Shown piece after piece: positions 1 to 8,353 of a stretch of DNA of 64,000 bases. The DNA comes from Trichococcus palustris (GTDB taxonomy: Bacteria > Bacillota > Bacilli > Lactobacillales > Aerococcaceae): positions 1 through 64,000 of the forward strand of contig NZ_FOTD01000007.1 of NCBI RefSeq assembly GCF_900114465.1. Reading direction: 5' to 3'. The position numbers and the translations under genes are program-made. The notes beneath the pieces are model-generated. The model searched no databases, was not told where the DNA came from, and worked only from the letters and a program-made list of their open reading frames with translations. Every line of letters starts with the position of its first letter. Position 1 is the stretch's first letter.

Positions 1-248
1 TTTTGGCTGGCATTCGCCAAGGCCAAGTTGTCCACTTCTTTCAGGAACGGAAATTCTTCTTTGAAGGAAGTATAGGTTCTCGGCTTGATGGATTTCAGCA
101 GTTCTTTGTCGTCTTTGTATGTTTCGTAAATTTTCTTTCGGTCAGCCAGCATCTGGTTGAAGATGAACCGTGCGGAGCCAAAACAATTGGCGAAATAGAT
201 TTTCTGTTCCCGATTGGGGTACAAACGGAACTGAAAGGCTTTCAGCAT
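1..248 (-). CDS. tnpB: TnpB (IS200/IS605 OrfB) N-terminal part, cut by window edge
   Basis: The visible 82 codons begin MLKAFQFRLYPNREQ and continue with a helix-turn-helix region typical of the OrfB_IS605 N-terminal domain (FRLYP, then SARFIFNQML). TnpB proteins are RNA-guided DNA endonucleases of IS200/IS605-type elements. The start at 248 is preceded by AGAGGTGAG at good spacing. The gene runs off the left edge, so the RuvC and zinc-finger parts are not visible. It differs clearly in sequence from the complete TnpB near 24 kb, so it represents another subfamily. It lies in the same direction as the interrupted metallopeptidase at 366-911. Confidence 0.9.
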   Translation of the reverse strand, partial: MLKAFQFRLYPNREQKIYFANCFGSARFIFNQMLADRKKIYETYKDDKELLKSIKPRTYTSFKEEFPFLKEVDNLALANASQ

Positions 249-269
249 GATACTCACCTCTTTGGCTTC

Positions 270-300
270 ATTATACACCTCCGAACAGGTGTTCGCAAAA
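270..300 (-). promoter_or_regulatory. tnpB promoter with LexA-like box
   Basis: On the minus strand there is TTGCGA, a 17-base spacer and TATAAT (270-275), placed just upstream of the tnpB ribosome site. The spacer contains the palindrome CGAAC-N4-GTTCG at 282-295. GAAC-N4-GTTC is the core of the LexA (DinR) box of Gram-positive bacteria, and its position would block RNA polymerase. The same arrangement occurs at the other intact tnpB at 23727-23755. Promoter call is direct from sequence; LexA control is inferred. Confidence 0.65.
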
Positions 301-332
301 GATAAAGCAAGGGAAAAGACCGTGCCGCCTAA

Positions 333-352
333 CTCATGACTGAAGTCACGAG
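333..352. repeat. Subterminal hairpin of the IS200/IS605-type element
   Basis: CTCATGACTGAAGTCACGAG folds into an 8-bp stem (one G-T wobble) with a TGAA loop. It lies between the metallopeptidase fragment and the tnpB promoter, where the left-end hairpin recognised by the transposase is expected. A related hairpin with different outer arms is found at 32214-32233. Confidence 0.6.
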
Positions 353-365
353 AGTGCAGCAGCAC

Positions 366-911
366 TTATTCAAAGTCGCCCTCATCCAGGATACCCTGAT
401 CCTGGACGTAGCTTACCCAAACACCCACTAGATAATCAGCCTGCAACTCCAGGCGGACATTCAGGTCATTGAATTCCGTTTCGCTCAACTGGCTGCGCTG
501 TCCCTGCACCTGATCCATGATGCCCAACAGATTTTGGACGTGGTGTCCGACTTCATGCGCCACGACATATACCATCGCGAAGTCCCCCGATGCGCCGTAT
601 TCCTGCGACAACTGTTTGTAGAAACTTAGATCGATGTACAATTTTTGGTCGGTCGGACAATAGAATGGCCCTACCTGTGAACCCGCCACCCCGCAGGCTG
701 ATTGGACTTGATCGGTGTACAAGACCAAAGTCGGTTCCTTATATTCCATATTATTGGCGGCAAAAATCTTGTTCCAGGCATCCTCGGTATACCCCAATAC
801 AACCGAAACAAATTCCGCCATTTGGTATTCCGTCTTGTCGCCTGTTTCCGTGACTCCCGTCGGCGCCGTTTCCGTCGGACTGCTTCCGCCTCCACCGAGC
901 AGATCGCCCCT
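366..911 (-). pseudogene. Neutral zinc metallopeptidase (YpfJ-like), truncated at both ends
   Basis: The frame can be read from 911 (after an in-frame TGA at 912-914) as a Gly/Ser/Thr linker followed by MAEFVSVVLGYTEDAW, a segment with paired cysteines, the zinc motif HEVGHH and the downstream LELQADY helix. This is the core of the YpfJ/putative neutral zinc metallopeptidase family, normally close to 290 residues with an N-terminal membrane anchor. Here the anchor and roughly 80-90 C-terminal residues are missing; the frame stops right where the IS-type sequence begins. ATG at 821 is the only good internal start but has no clear ribosome site. I read it as a gene broken by the insertion at about 365, with additional decay at its 5' end. 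The cysteine usually found in the LELQADC motif is Y here. Confidence 0.75.
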
Positions 912-914
912 TCA

Positions 915-1183
915 GTAACCGCATTTACTATCGTGTTCATTATATCTTATTCACCCCGTGACTTTAAAAAAATTTCAGCCGGAAGAAGCCCTAAACTTTG
1001 GAAAGATAGATTGTCCATTATTGCACAAAATATTATCGGCTGGTTTTTTCCTGATATCTGCTCTTTTCCAAATCATTGCTTGTTTTTCGCCGATAAGGAT
1101 CCCTTTATTCGCAACCATCCTCGAAATTGTGACAGAAATTGGATGCGGCTCATTTGTGAGAAGAATATTATGTTGTTGTTATA
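915..1183. other. Non-coding AT-rich interval
   Basis: This stretch holds no convincing gene. It probably contains the decayed 5' end of the metallopeptidase on the minus strand; short overlapping frames here match nothing I recognise. Confidence 0.4.
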
Positions 1184-1212
1184 TTGACTATGGAATGATC
1201 TAGGTATAGTAT
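1184..1212 (+). promoter_or_regulatory. Candidate promoter of the SDR gene
   Basis: TTGACT at 1184-1189 is followed after 17 bases by TAGTAT (1207-1212); an overlapping TATAGT at 1205 would give a short 15-base spacer. It lies about 70 bases before the SDR start. Confidence 0.45.
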
Positions 1213-1283
1213 TGATGTAAGCCTATACATTTCAACGAAATATTTTTATGGGAAAAACGCCAGTGCCAAAGGAGAGTCGTTTT

Positions 1284-2027
1284 ATGAGTAAATTAGACAA
1301 TAAAGTAGCTATCATCACAGGGGCAGCACAAGGAATGGGTGCCATGCATGCTCGCATGTTCGTAGAAGAAGGCGCCAAAGTAGTAATAACGGACATCAAT
1401 GAAGAAGCCGGCCAAGCCTTGGCTGAAGAACTCGGCGAAAATGCTCTTTTTATGAAACTCGATGTCTCCAAAGCTGATAATTGGGCAGCCGTCGTAGATG
1501 TGACGGAAAAAGCATTCGGACCCATAACGGTTTTGGTCAACAATGCCGGTGTCGGAATCTTCAAAACCTTGGACGATTTGACCGAAGCGGATTTCCGTTT
1601 GACCTTTGAAATCGATGAATTAGGTGTATTCTTGGGCATGAAGGCCGTCGTTCCATCCATGAAGGTAGCCGGCATCGGTTCCATCGTGAATATTTCCTCG
1701 GTCGATGGTTTGGTAAGCGCCCCGACAGCTATCGCTTACAGCGCATCGAAGCATGCGGTCACCGGCATGACGAAAGGCGCTGCGGCTGAATTGGGGCAGT
1801 TCAATATCCGCGTCAATTCTGTCCATCCCGGCATCGTTGCAACACCGATGGCGGAACAAGGCGATGTCTATGAATACATCAAACAATTGGAAAAGGATCT
1901 TCCTTTGAGAAGAACCGGAAAACCGGAAGAGATATCCAATCTGGTCATCTATCTCGCTTCCGATGATTCCAGCTATTCGACCGGTTCGCAATTCGTCGTT
2001 GATGGCGGGATGATTTCCGATCTGTAA
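1284..2027 (+). CDS. SDR family NAD(P)-dependent oxidoreductase
   Basis: This is a classical short-chain dehydrogenase of 247 residues with a Rossmann fold. Visible motifs are TGAAQGMG near residue 14 for cofactor binding, NNAG near residue 88, and the catalytic Ser followed by YSASK near residue 153. The C-terminal GSQFVVDGG is typical of the family. It most resembles 3-alpha/20-beta-hydroxysteroid or cyclohexanol dehydrogenase-like members, but the substrate cannot be told from sequence. The chosen ATG at 1284 follows AAAGGAGAG; a longer frame from 1248 lacks a ribosome site. It stands alone, with its own promoter and a strong terminator. Confidence 0.9.
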   Translation: MSKLDNKVAIITGAAQGMGAMHARMFVEEGAKVVITDINEEAGQALAEELGENALFMKLDVSKADNWAAVVDVTEKAFGPITVLVNNAGVGIFKTLDDLTEADFRLTFEIDELGVFLGMKAVVPSMKVAGIGSIVNISSVDGLVSAPTAIAYSASKHAVTGMTKGAAAELGQFNIRVNSVHPGIVATPMAEQGDVYEYIKQLEKDLPLRRTGKPEEISNLVIYLASDDSSYSTGSQFVVDGGMISDL

Positions 2028-2058
2028 GCCTTTCGACAATACATATCCATCAGACAAT

Positions 2059-2116
2059 AAAAAAGCAGCGGCAGATCGGACACATGAGGTGTGTCTAATC
2101 TGTCGCTGCTTTTTTT
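2059..2116 (+). terminator. Rho-independent terminator after the SDR gene
   Basis: A long inverted repeat with arms AAAGCAGCGGCAGAT and ATCTGTCGCTGCTTT (one G-T wobble) ends in a run of seven T. It also has an A-run at its left side, so it could work in both directions. Confidence 0.9.
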
Positions 2117-2146
2117 AACAGGCTATAACGTATTCCTTTTTGATCT

Positions 2147-2405
2147 AAGAAGCGCATCACTACAGGTATTTCACAGATTCCTGATCTGTTTCACGCCATC
2201 ACGTGATGTCTAACGGTCCAAGCCTGCCTCTCGGAAATTAGATAAATCTGACCCCTTGCGCTCTACGATGCTCATTCAGGGCCAGATTCCCTAAATTGTC
2301 ATGACTCTTGCGATTTTAATCGCTTAGAGGCATGATACACTTGACCGAATAGGTCACAGTGTTTCCTAATTCAAGGCAGGACGGGCTTGGACCGCTTTTC
2401 TTATT
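2147..2405 (+). repeat. Composite intergenic repeat, copy 1
   Basis: This 259-bp unit recurs at 34518-34770 (inverted) and 45890-46328. Shared parts are a left module starting AAGCGCATCA and ending CTCTCGGAA, a two-hairpin module (2294-2369) and a right module AGGCAGGACGGGCTT followed by CGCTTTTCTT. It contains no open frame worth calling. It ends two bases before the stop codon of the next minus-strand gene, so the right module may lie in that gene's 3' untranslated region. Confidence 0.8.
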
Positions 2406-2406
2406 T

Positions 2407-3156
2407 CTAATCTTTGTGCTCTTCCAGTTCTTCGACCTCTTCGATGGTCAGACCTTGGTGGGACTGCATGTATTTTTCCCGTTCCTTTTCCCGGTACTTG
2501 TCCATTTTCCTGCGGAACAGCTCGCCGTTTGAAGGCGGTGTCCAGCTGATCGCATTCGCCCCGGCATTGATGGTCTCCATGATGGCTTCGTCGTCCGGCC
2601 CCCCGGTTGCGATGATCGGCACATCGGGGAATTTTTCGCGGATGCGGCTGACGATATAGGCGGTGTCCGAACCGCCGCTGACGTTAAGGATATCGACGCC
2701 GGCATCCAGACGCGCCTGGATATCCATGTACTCGGAAACGATGGTGCACACAATCGGGATATCGACCGTTTCCTCTATCTGTTTGATTGTTTCGAGCGGC
2801 GTCGGTGCATTGACGACAACCGCCAAGGAACCTTGCGCCTCGGAAAACAAAGCGATGTTCGCGCTGCGTTTGCCTTGGGTCGTCCCTCCTCCTACTCCTG
2901 ACAGGATCGGGATGGTCGAGACATTGGCGATGCTTTGGATGACTGCCGGATGCGGTGTGAAAGGATAGACTGCAATGACCGCGTCCGCATCATTGTTCAA
3001 GATGATGGCAATGTCGGTTGTGAAGATCAAGGATTTGATCCGTTTCCCGAAGATACGGATGCCCGAGCAATTCCGGATGACGCTCGGAACCTGGATGGTG
3101 TCGCTACGCAGATCGGTCGTGATGCTCGGCGCTTCTTTTTTGGTTCTTTTTTCCAT
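2407..3156 (-). CDS. TIM-barrel protein of unknown function
   Basis: This 249-residue protein has the alternating pattern of a ribulose-phosphate-binding (beta/alpha) barrel. A glycine-rich GVGGGTTQGKRS segment sits near residue 90, NVSGGSDTAY near residue 165 and a phosphate-binding-like IIATGGPDDEAI near residue 188. The tail is strongly charged. Relatives in lactic acid bacteria are usually named only as putative hydrolases; I do not know a reaction. The start follows AAAGGAAGG. It appears monocistronic, between the composite repeat and a short gap upstream. Confidence 0.7.
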   Translation of the reverse strand: MEKRTKKEAPSITTDLRSDTIQVPSVIRNCSGIRIFGKRIKSLIFTTDIAIILNNDADAVIAVYPFTPHPAVIQSIANVSTIPILSGVGGGTTQGKRSANIALFSEAQGSLAVVVNAPTPLETIKQIEETVDIPIVCTIVSEYMDIQARLDAGVDILNVSGGSDTAYIVSRIREKFPDVPIIATGGPDDEAIMETINAGANAISWTPPSNGELFRRKMDKYREKEREKYMQSHQGLTIEEVEELEEHKD

Positions 3157-3307
3157 AAGCCATTCCTTCCTTTATTTGAATAGGTAACTATTGTTGGTAT
3201 TTTTTGCATTTTTCGAAAAAAACAAGCACAACGGATAACAAGGTCGTTGTGCTACTCGTGCTGAAGCTAATTTTAAAGTCTTCTTCATCCACCTCTGGCT
3301 CGCTGCA

Positions 3308-4126
3308 TTATTCGCCGGAAGTGCTGATGTTCTCATCCCTCAGCACTTCCGTATAGAAGACTGCTCGCGCGGCTTTCCGTCTCGGTTCGACGATGAAGGT
3401 CAGAATGAAGAATGCGGCAAACGCCACCAATAACATGATGACGAAGAGAGCCAGCGAAGCATACGATGACCTAGTGCTGTTGTAGTTGAATAATACGGTG
3501 AAAATAGATGAAAGAATCAGGCTGACTGGAATGAAATAGCTCCAGATATATGACAGATCCAACTGGAATAATTTCAATTTTTTCCCCTTCATGAATGATT
3601 CGCTTTGTTTCAGGATATCCGTTGTCTTCATGTCAGGATTATCGAAATAAATGAAATTCGCCAACGCCAAGGAATAGAATTTGATGATTCCCGGGATGAA
3701 CAATAAGATTGCCCACAGGAAGATGTAGATCGCCTGTAAAGCCAGCACGCCAAACATCTTCCAAACGTTCCTTTCGAACGGTTTGATCAAATGAGATGCG
3801 GAAAGCGGAACTCCGTCCAGCATATCCAAATAACCCCATTCATTCCCCATATGCATCGCAGCCATGAGCAAGCCAACCGCTATGGACAGGACTATATTCA
3901 GTAACGTCTGGAACGCCGAAAAATTCATCGAAAGGATTGTATCGATTGTGGGGATACTCTGCCCCGATAAGTTGATATTCATCAAACTTTCGCCGGTCAA
4001 TGACCGCACGATGGATTGCAGTGTGCTGTTCGCTATCCCAAGCATAATCATATTGATTACCGCCATTTTATAATTGCCGCGTAAATACTCTCTTCCGCTG
4101 GCTCTAATCTCTCCGTTTGTCATCAT
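3308..4126 (-). CDS. DUF975 family integral membrane protein
   Basis: The 272-residue protein opens with a soluble stretch of about 15 residues (SGREYLRGNYKMAV) and then has about five to six hydrophobic segments. A short cytoplasmic motif with SESFMKGKKLKLFQLDLSYI lies near residue 180, as in the DUF975 family. Members are membrane proteins of unknown role, sometimes next to transporters. Two adjacent ATG codons are possible starts. It is a single gene, divergent from nothing close by. Confidence 0.8.
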   Translation of the reverse strand: MMTNGEIRASGREYLRGNYKMAVINMIMLGIANSTLQSIVRSLTGESLMNINLSGQSIPTIDTILSMNFSAFQTLLNIVLSIAVGLLMAAMHMGNEWGYLDMLDGVPLSASHLIKPFERNVWKMFGVLALQAIYIFLWAILLFIPGIIKFYSLALANFIYFDNPDMKTTDILKQSESFMKGKKLKLFQLDLSYIWSYFIPVSLILSSIFTVLFNYNSTRSSYASLALFVIMLLVAFAAFFILTFIVEPRRKAARAVFYTEVLRDENISTSGE

Positions 4127-4270
4127 TCCAAAACCATCCCCTATGCGTTATGATCAAACTCGCTGGTTATATTATAACATATACTGTAGTTGAAATTTCA
4201 ATTTATGAAAATTCACGATAACCATATTTCCCCTGCTGCAAGAAACGCTATTCGGAATTCCTATGCGGGA

Positions 4271-4645
4271 TCAATCCAGCTTTGTGCCGCAGTTCGGGCA
4301 GAAATGGGCACCTTGCGTGTAGGCGGCTCCGCAATGCCTGCAGGACCGTTCGACCGGCCCGCCTTCCCTGTATAATTGCAGGTTCCGTTCATCGATTTCA
4401 ACGGCTTCTCCGCGCTGGATCGCCTTCCCTATCTGTTCGTCCAGCAAGTATAAGGTATCGCAACAGCTCGTGCGCACGATATATTTTTTACCGAAGGTGA
4501 TGATGGGGATAAAAAATAAACGGAAGCGATTGCCGGCTAGGTAGACTTCGTAGCGCCCAAAATGGCCGCAGCGCGAACAGGTCATCGTTTGATTGTAGTC
4601 CAGCTGTTGCCGGAACGGTCGTACATCAATAAATATGAACATCAT
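4271..4645 (-). CDS. Zinc-ribbon domain protein
   Basis: This 124-residue protein has an N-terminal CSRCGH pair followed by a hydrophobic segment ([15 protein letters not shown]) and CC, and a C-terminal zinc ribbon CRHCGAAY...CPNCG with four cysteines. The layout fits zinc-ribbon proteins of unknown function with a membrane-touching region. Its ATG overlaps the stop codon of the macrodomain gene (ATGA), so the two are translationally coupled. Confidence 0.75.
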   Translation of the reverse strand: MMFIFIDVRPFRQQLDYNQTMTCSRCGHFGRYEVYLAGNRFRLFFIPIITFGKKYIVRTSCCDTLYLLDEQIGKAIQRGEAVEIDERNLQLYREGGPVERSCRHCGAAYTQGAHFCPNCGTKLD

Positions 4646-5193
4646 TTATCTCCTTGCTGTTTATTTTCCAAAGCTTGGCTGTAGGCTTCCGCTACCGTAT
4701 TGTCGTAGCAGACAAACCAGATTTTCCTGAGCGGGACATCCGGATGGGCGATCAGGTATTCTTTCACGGTCCGGACCGCAATCTGCGCGGCTTCCGCGAT
4801 GGGATAGCCGTAGACACCCGTGCTGATGGCTGAAAAGGCAAGCGTCCGGAAGTTTTCGGCGTCAGCGATTGCTAGCGTTCTCCGGTAACAGGATGCCAAC
4901 AGTTGCGCTTCCTGATGATTGCCGCCTTGCCAAACCGGTCCGACCGTGTGGATGACGTGGGCTGCAGGCAAGCAATAGCCTTTTGTAAGCTTCGCCTCAC
5001 CGGTCTGGCAGCCTCCCAACGTCCGGCATTCCGCCAATAATTGCGGCCCTGCCGCCCGGTGGATGGCGCCGTCGACACCGCCTCCGCCCAAAAGGGAACG
5101 GTTCGCCGCATTCACGATGGCATCCACGGCGCAATCCGTTATGTCCCCTTGATAAATCGCCAACTCCGTTTGATTGATCACTGCTTTTTCCAT
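4642..5193 (-). CDS. Macrodomain protein (O-acetyl-ADP-ribose deacetylase-like)
   Basis: This 183-residue protein is a single macrodomain, the fold that binds ADP-ribose and removes it or O-acetyl groups. The ligand motifs are visible: [28 protein letters not shown] near residues 23-45, and [11 protein letters not shown] near residue 130. Length and motifs match the YmdB/MacroD type. ATG at 5193 was chosen because AGGAGG lies 5 bases upstream; an ATG at 5208 would place that ribosome site inside the coding region. The coupled zinc-ribbon gene follows. Confidence 0.92.
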   Translation of the reverse strand: MEKAVINQTELAIYQGDITDCAVDAIVNAANRSLLGGGGVDGAIHRAAGPQLLAECRTLGGCQTGEAKLTKGYCLPAAHVIHTVGPVWQGGNHQEAQLLASCYRRTLAIADAENFRTLAFSAISTGVYGYPIAEAAQIAVRTVKEYLIAHPDVPLRKIWFVCYDNTVAEAYSQALENKQQGDK

Positions 5194-5414
5194 GTCCTGC
5201 CTCCTCATCTATCGCATAGCCTCGGAATCTTTTGGTCTATTCAACTTTACCAGAAAAAGAGCATTTTTTCTATTTGTCGGCATCCAAAATCAGTAGTGCT
5301 GCCGCAAAGTGTTCCGCTGGACATTCCCCTTAAAAAGGATTTTAATAAGTCTGAGCGAAACATTTATTGTCATCATCAACCTCTATATAATCCAAAGTAA
5401 AGAAGGTCTTGCAT

Positions 5415-6614
5415 ATGGCTGATAACAAAAAAGACAAGAAGCAACTTTTCGGTATGGATCGGAACGTTTTCTTTGTCGGATTGACCAGTTTTTTGACGGA
5501 TACGACCACGAAGATGGTTTACAGCATCTTGCCCCTCTTCTTGACGACCTTGGGCGCATCCAAGACGGAGATTTCCTTGATTGAAGGGGTAGCGGAGAGC
5601 ACGGCTTCCGTCCTGCAATCCTTGTCCGGCTGGTGGAGCGATAAAATCGGCCGCAACAAACCGTTTATGATCATCGGTTATGGGATAACCGCCCTCCTCT
5701 CGCCCCTATTCGCCTTCGTGAGCACCCCTTTCCAGGTGCTTTCCATCCGTTTTGTGGAACGGGTCGGAAAAGGCATCCGGACGGCGCCTCGGGATAGCTT
5801 GGTAGCCGCCTCTTCTGAAGAGAACAATAACGCCGGCCTGAACTTCGGGTTCCACAAGGCGATGGACAATAGCGGAGCCATCATCGGTCCGTTGATGGCC
5901 TTTGCGGTGCTGTGGTTCTTCCCCGGCGATTACCGGAAGGTCTTCCTGCTTGGGGCCGTTCCTGCCTTCTTAGGCGTGCTGTCCATCATCTTTTTCGTCA
6001 AAGAGGCGAAGCGTGCCAAGACTGAAAAACTAGGCAAGTTGGCCTTCAGCGATTTTTCGAAGGATTACTACATTTTCCTGTTCATCGTCTTCATTTTCAC
6101 GTTGGGTAATTCCACGGATGCCCTCTTGCTGCTCAAGGCCAGCGATGTCGGCATCAAGGACACGTTCATTCCGATCATCTATATGATTTTCAATGGTGTT
6201 TCCGTCCTTTTCGCTATTCCGTTCGGAAAACTGTCCGACAAAATCGGCAGGAAGCGCATCATCATCGCCGGTTATGTGATGTTCGCCTTGATCTATTTCG
6301 GCTTCGGCAAAGCGACCACCCCGCTTGCGATAACCATCCTTTTCGCTTGCTACGGATTATACAGTGCCGCCACGGACGGCATCCAAAAAGCCTTGGTATC
6401 CGATATCATCGGCAAGGAAAAGCGCGGAACCGGCTTGGGCGTCTACAATGCCATCCTTGGTATGACCTTGCTCCCCGCCAGCTACATTGCAGGACTGTTG
6501 TATGATCATGTCAACAACCGCGCCCCTTTCTACTTTGGTGCGGCGACGGCCATCCTTTCGGCCATCCTGATGCTGCTCTTTTACCGCAGCGGCAAACGTG
6601 CCGAAACGAAATGA
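5415..6614 (+). CDS. MFS transporter
   Basis: The 399-residue protein has 12 predicted membrane segments. The major-facilitator loop motif between helices 2 and 3 is GWWSDKIGRNKPF and its repeat in the second half is GKLSDKIGRKRII. ERVGKGIRTAPRDSL near residue 115 is characteristic of a group of MFS proteins of unknown substrate common in bacteria and archaea. ATG at 5415 is preceded by AAGAAGGTC; an upstream in-frame TTG at 5409 is less likely. Substrate is unknown. Confidence 0.9.
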   Translation: MADNKKDKKQLFGMDRNVFFVGLTSFLTDTTTKMVYSILPLFLTTLGASKTEISLIEGVAESTASVLQSLSGWWSDKIGRNKPFMIIGYGITALLSPLFAFVSTPFQVLSIRFVERVGKGIRTAPRDSLVAASSEENNNAGLNFGFHKAMDNSGAIIGPLMAFAVLWFFPGDYRKVFLLGAVPAFLGVLSIIFFVKEAKRAKTEKLGKLAFSDFSKDYYIFLFIVFIFTLGNSTDALLLLKASDVGIKDTFIPIIYMIFNGVSVLFAIPFGKLSDKIGRKRIIIAGYVMFALIYFGFGKATTPLAITILFACYGLYSAATDGIQKALVSDIIGKEKRGTGLGVYNAILGMTLLPASYIAGLLYDHVNNRAPFYFGAATAILSAILMLLFYRSGKRAETK

Positions 6615-6660
6615 CGGGATGCTCCTTGGAAAAATAACTGATTTTACTCACTAAAACAGA

Positions 6661-6724
6661 AAAATCCCCGCCTGAAACGAATGGCTTCCTTTGCGGATAG
6701 CCCTTCCTGTCAGGCAGGGATTTT
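6661..6724. terminator. Bidirectional terminator
   Basis: Arms AAAATCCCCGCCTGA and TCAGGCAGGGATTTT enclose a variable loop. It separates the convergent MFS and YdbC genes and can serve both. Confidence 0.85.
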
Positions 6725-6725
6725 C

Positions 6726-6938
6726 TTATTTATTCAATAATCGGTGCAATGTGGCCATTTCTTCTTCGGTGAAGGTCATCCCTTTGCCCATCTTCTCGTG
6801 GTTCGGGCTCCACTCCCGGATGTCGTACTTCGGCGGTCTGCCGTTCCAACTCACCAGGTTCAATTCCTTGGTCCAGCCTTTCGCCGATTCGGAAAGCACG
6901 CCGATTTCTTCTGTTATCTCGAATGTGATGTCTGCCAT
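6726..6938 (-). CDS. YdbC family protein (PC4-like single-stranded nucleic acid binding)
   Basis: The 70-residue protein begins MADITFEITEEIGVLSE and contains ELNLVSWNGRPPKYDIREW, the signature of the bacterial YdbC family. This family has a fold like the eukaryotic coactivator PC4 and binds single-stranded nucleic acid. The start at 6938 follows AAAAGGAGG; an upstream extension to 7052 has no ribosome site and looks non-coding. It is a single-gene unit. Confidence 0.9.
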   Translation of the reverse strand: MADITFEITEEIGVLSESAKGWTKELNLVSWNGRPPKYDIREWSPNHEKMGKGMTFTEEEMATLHRLLNK

Positions 6939-7026
6939 CTGTTTTCCTCCTTTTCCCCTCTGCCTATCAACTACGCAAAACGTTTGGCATTTCATTCCCA
7001 TTATGCCAGTCCAAAGCACCAAGGTC

Positions 7027-7066
7027 AAAAAAAGGCTAAAGCGTTCTGCCACTTCAAGCCTTTTTT
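7027..7066 (-). terminator. Terminator hairpin between OsmC and YdbC genes
   Basis: AAAAAAGGCT and AGCCTTTTTT form the stem, with T-runs on both strands. In minus direction it would end the transcript that holds the ABC transporter and OsmC genes. Confidence 0.75.
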
Positions 7067-7141
7067 AACGTGTTTGGAATGTGTATTTCAGGTCCACGAC
7101 AATCTTCGGGTTTGGGCCCGACGTTCCGAGCCAAACCACCC

Positions 7142-7564
7142 TTATCCCCTGGTCAGCTTTTCCCCGTTCAGGACCACATCATAGGTTATCTTTGCGCTCA
7201 AGGAATCGGAGACGCTGCAGTATTTCTCTTCGCTCAGGTCGATCGCGCGCCAAACTTTTTTCGCATCGATGTCCCCGTCCACAACAAGCGTGGTGTGGAT
7301 GGCGGTATAACCTTTGGGCGCCTCCTCTTTGCGTGTGCCGTCTGTGATGAACTCAATTTTCGTGATTTTATCCAGAAAATGGTTCAATACCATGGTGACG
7401 TCAATGCCGATGCAGCCCGCCAAAGAGGCCAGCAGCATTTCCGTCGGCGTTGCGCCTTCCCCCATGCCGCCATATGCCGGGGTGGCATCCATTTTGATGT
7501 CGTAACCGGAATCCCCTTTTGCGGTGAACTTCCGGCCGCCCGTCCAAGTTGTTGTAACAATCAT
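7142..7564 (-). CDS. OsmC/Ohr family protein
   Basis: This 140-residue protein is a small peroxide-detoxifying type. Both reactive cysteines are visible, in SLAGCIGIDV near residue 51 and EKYCSVSDSL near residue 114, together with the GGMGEGATPTEML segment. OsmC/Ohr proteins reduce organic hydroperoxides with these cysteines. It lies 15 bases after the ABC ATPase gene, probably in the same transcript. Confidence 0.9.
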   Translation of the reverse strand: MIVTTTWTGGRKFTAKGDSGYDIKMDATPAYGGMGEGATPTEMLLASLAGCIGIDVTMVLNHFLDKITKIEFITDGTRKEEAPKGYTAIHTTLVVDGDIDAKKVWRAIDLSEEKYCSVSDSLSAKITYDVVLNGEKLTRG

Positions 7565-7579
7565 ACTCTTTCCTCATTT

Positions 7580-8338
7580 CTATAGTATCTTGTCCTGCTC
7601 TTCTTCCATCTTCAGGAATTTCCTTGCACGTTCGGTCTTCGGTCCGGCAAAGAATTCTTTTGGATTGCCTTCCTCGACGACGACGCCGTCCGCCATGAAG
7701 ATGACCCTTCCGGCCACATCCCTGGCGAAATTCATTTCATGCGTGACGATGACCATCGTCATGCCTTCCTTCGCGAGTTCCTGGATGACATTCAGTACTT
7801 CGTCCACCAGTTCAGGGTCCAAGGAAGAGGTCGGTTCGTCGAACAGCATAACGTCCGGATCCATCGCCAAGGCCCTGGAAATGGCGACTCGTTGCTGTTG
7901 CCCGCCGGACAGCCGGGAAGGATATTCGTCTCTTTTCTCGAATAGCCCGACCCGCTTCAAGAGGTCTTCGCCGATTTTGACGGCTTGCGTTTTGTCCATC
8001 TTTTTGACGGTCAGCAACGCTTCGATGACATTTTCCAATGCCGTCTTGTGCGGATACAGGTTGAACTGTTGGAAAACCATGCCGGTATGCACCCGCACTT
8101 CACGTACTTTTTTGACCCGTTCCTTCTTGCTGTGCGAAGCATCGATGACGATGCCGTTCACCTCGATGCTTCCCTTCGTCAGCTCCTCGAGGCCGTTGAT
8201 GCAGCGCAGCAACGTGCTTTTTCCGGATCCGCTCGGCCCCAGAATGGCGACCACTTCCCCGGCCTGGATTTCAATATTGATATCTTTCAGCACCTCCAGC
8301 TTGCCGAAGGATTTTGCTAAGCCCTTGATGGTTATCAT
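7580..8338 (-). CDS. Polar amino acid ABC transporter ATP-binding protein
   Basis: The 252-residue ATPase has Walker [10 protein letters not shown] near residue 34, the Q-loop [13 protein letters not shown], signature LSGGQQQR and Walker [10 protein letters not shown], ending with the H-loop VTHEM. The length and QFNLYPH motif put it with GlnQ-type ATPases of polar amino acid uptake systems. It is third in an importer operon after the substrate-binding protein and permease. Confidence 0.95.
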   Translation of the reverse strand: MITIKGLAKSFGKLEVLKDINIEIQAGEVVAILGPSGSGKSTLLRCINGLEELTKGSIEVNGIVIDASHSKKERVKKVREVRVHTGMVFQQFNLYPHKTALENVIEALLTVKKMDKTQAVKIGEDLLKRVGLFEKRDEYPSRLSGGQQQRVAISRALAMDPDVMLFDEPTSSLDPELVDEVLNVIQELAKEGMTMVIVTHEMNFARDVAGRVIFMADGVVVEEGNPKEFFAGPKTERARKFLKMEEEQDKIL

Positions 8339-8353
8339 TCACTCTCACCCGCC

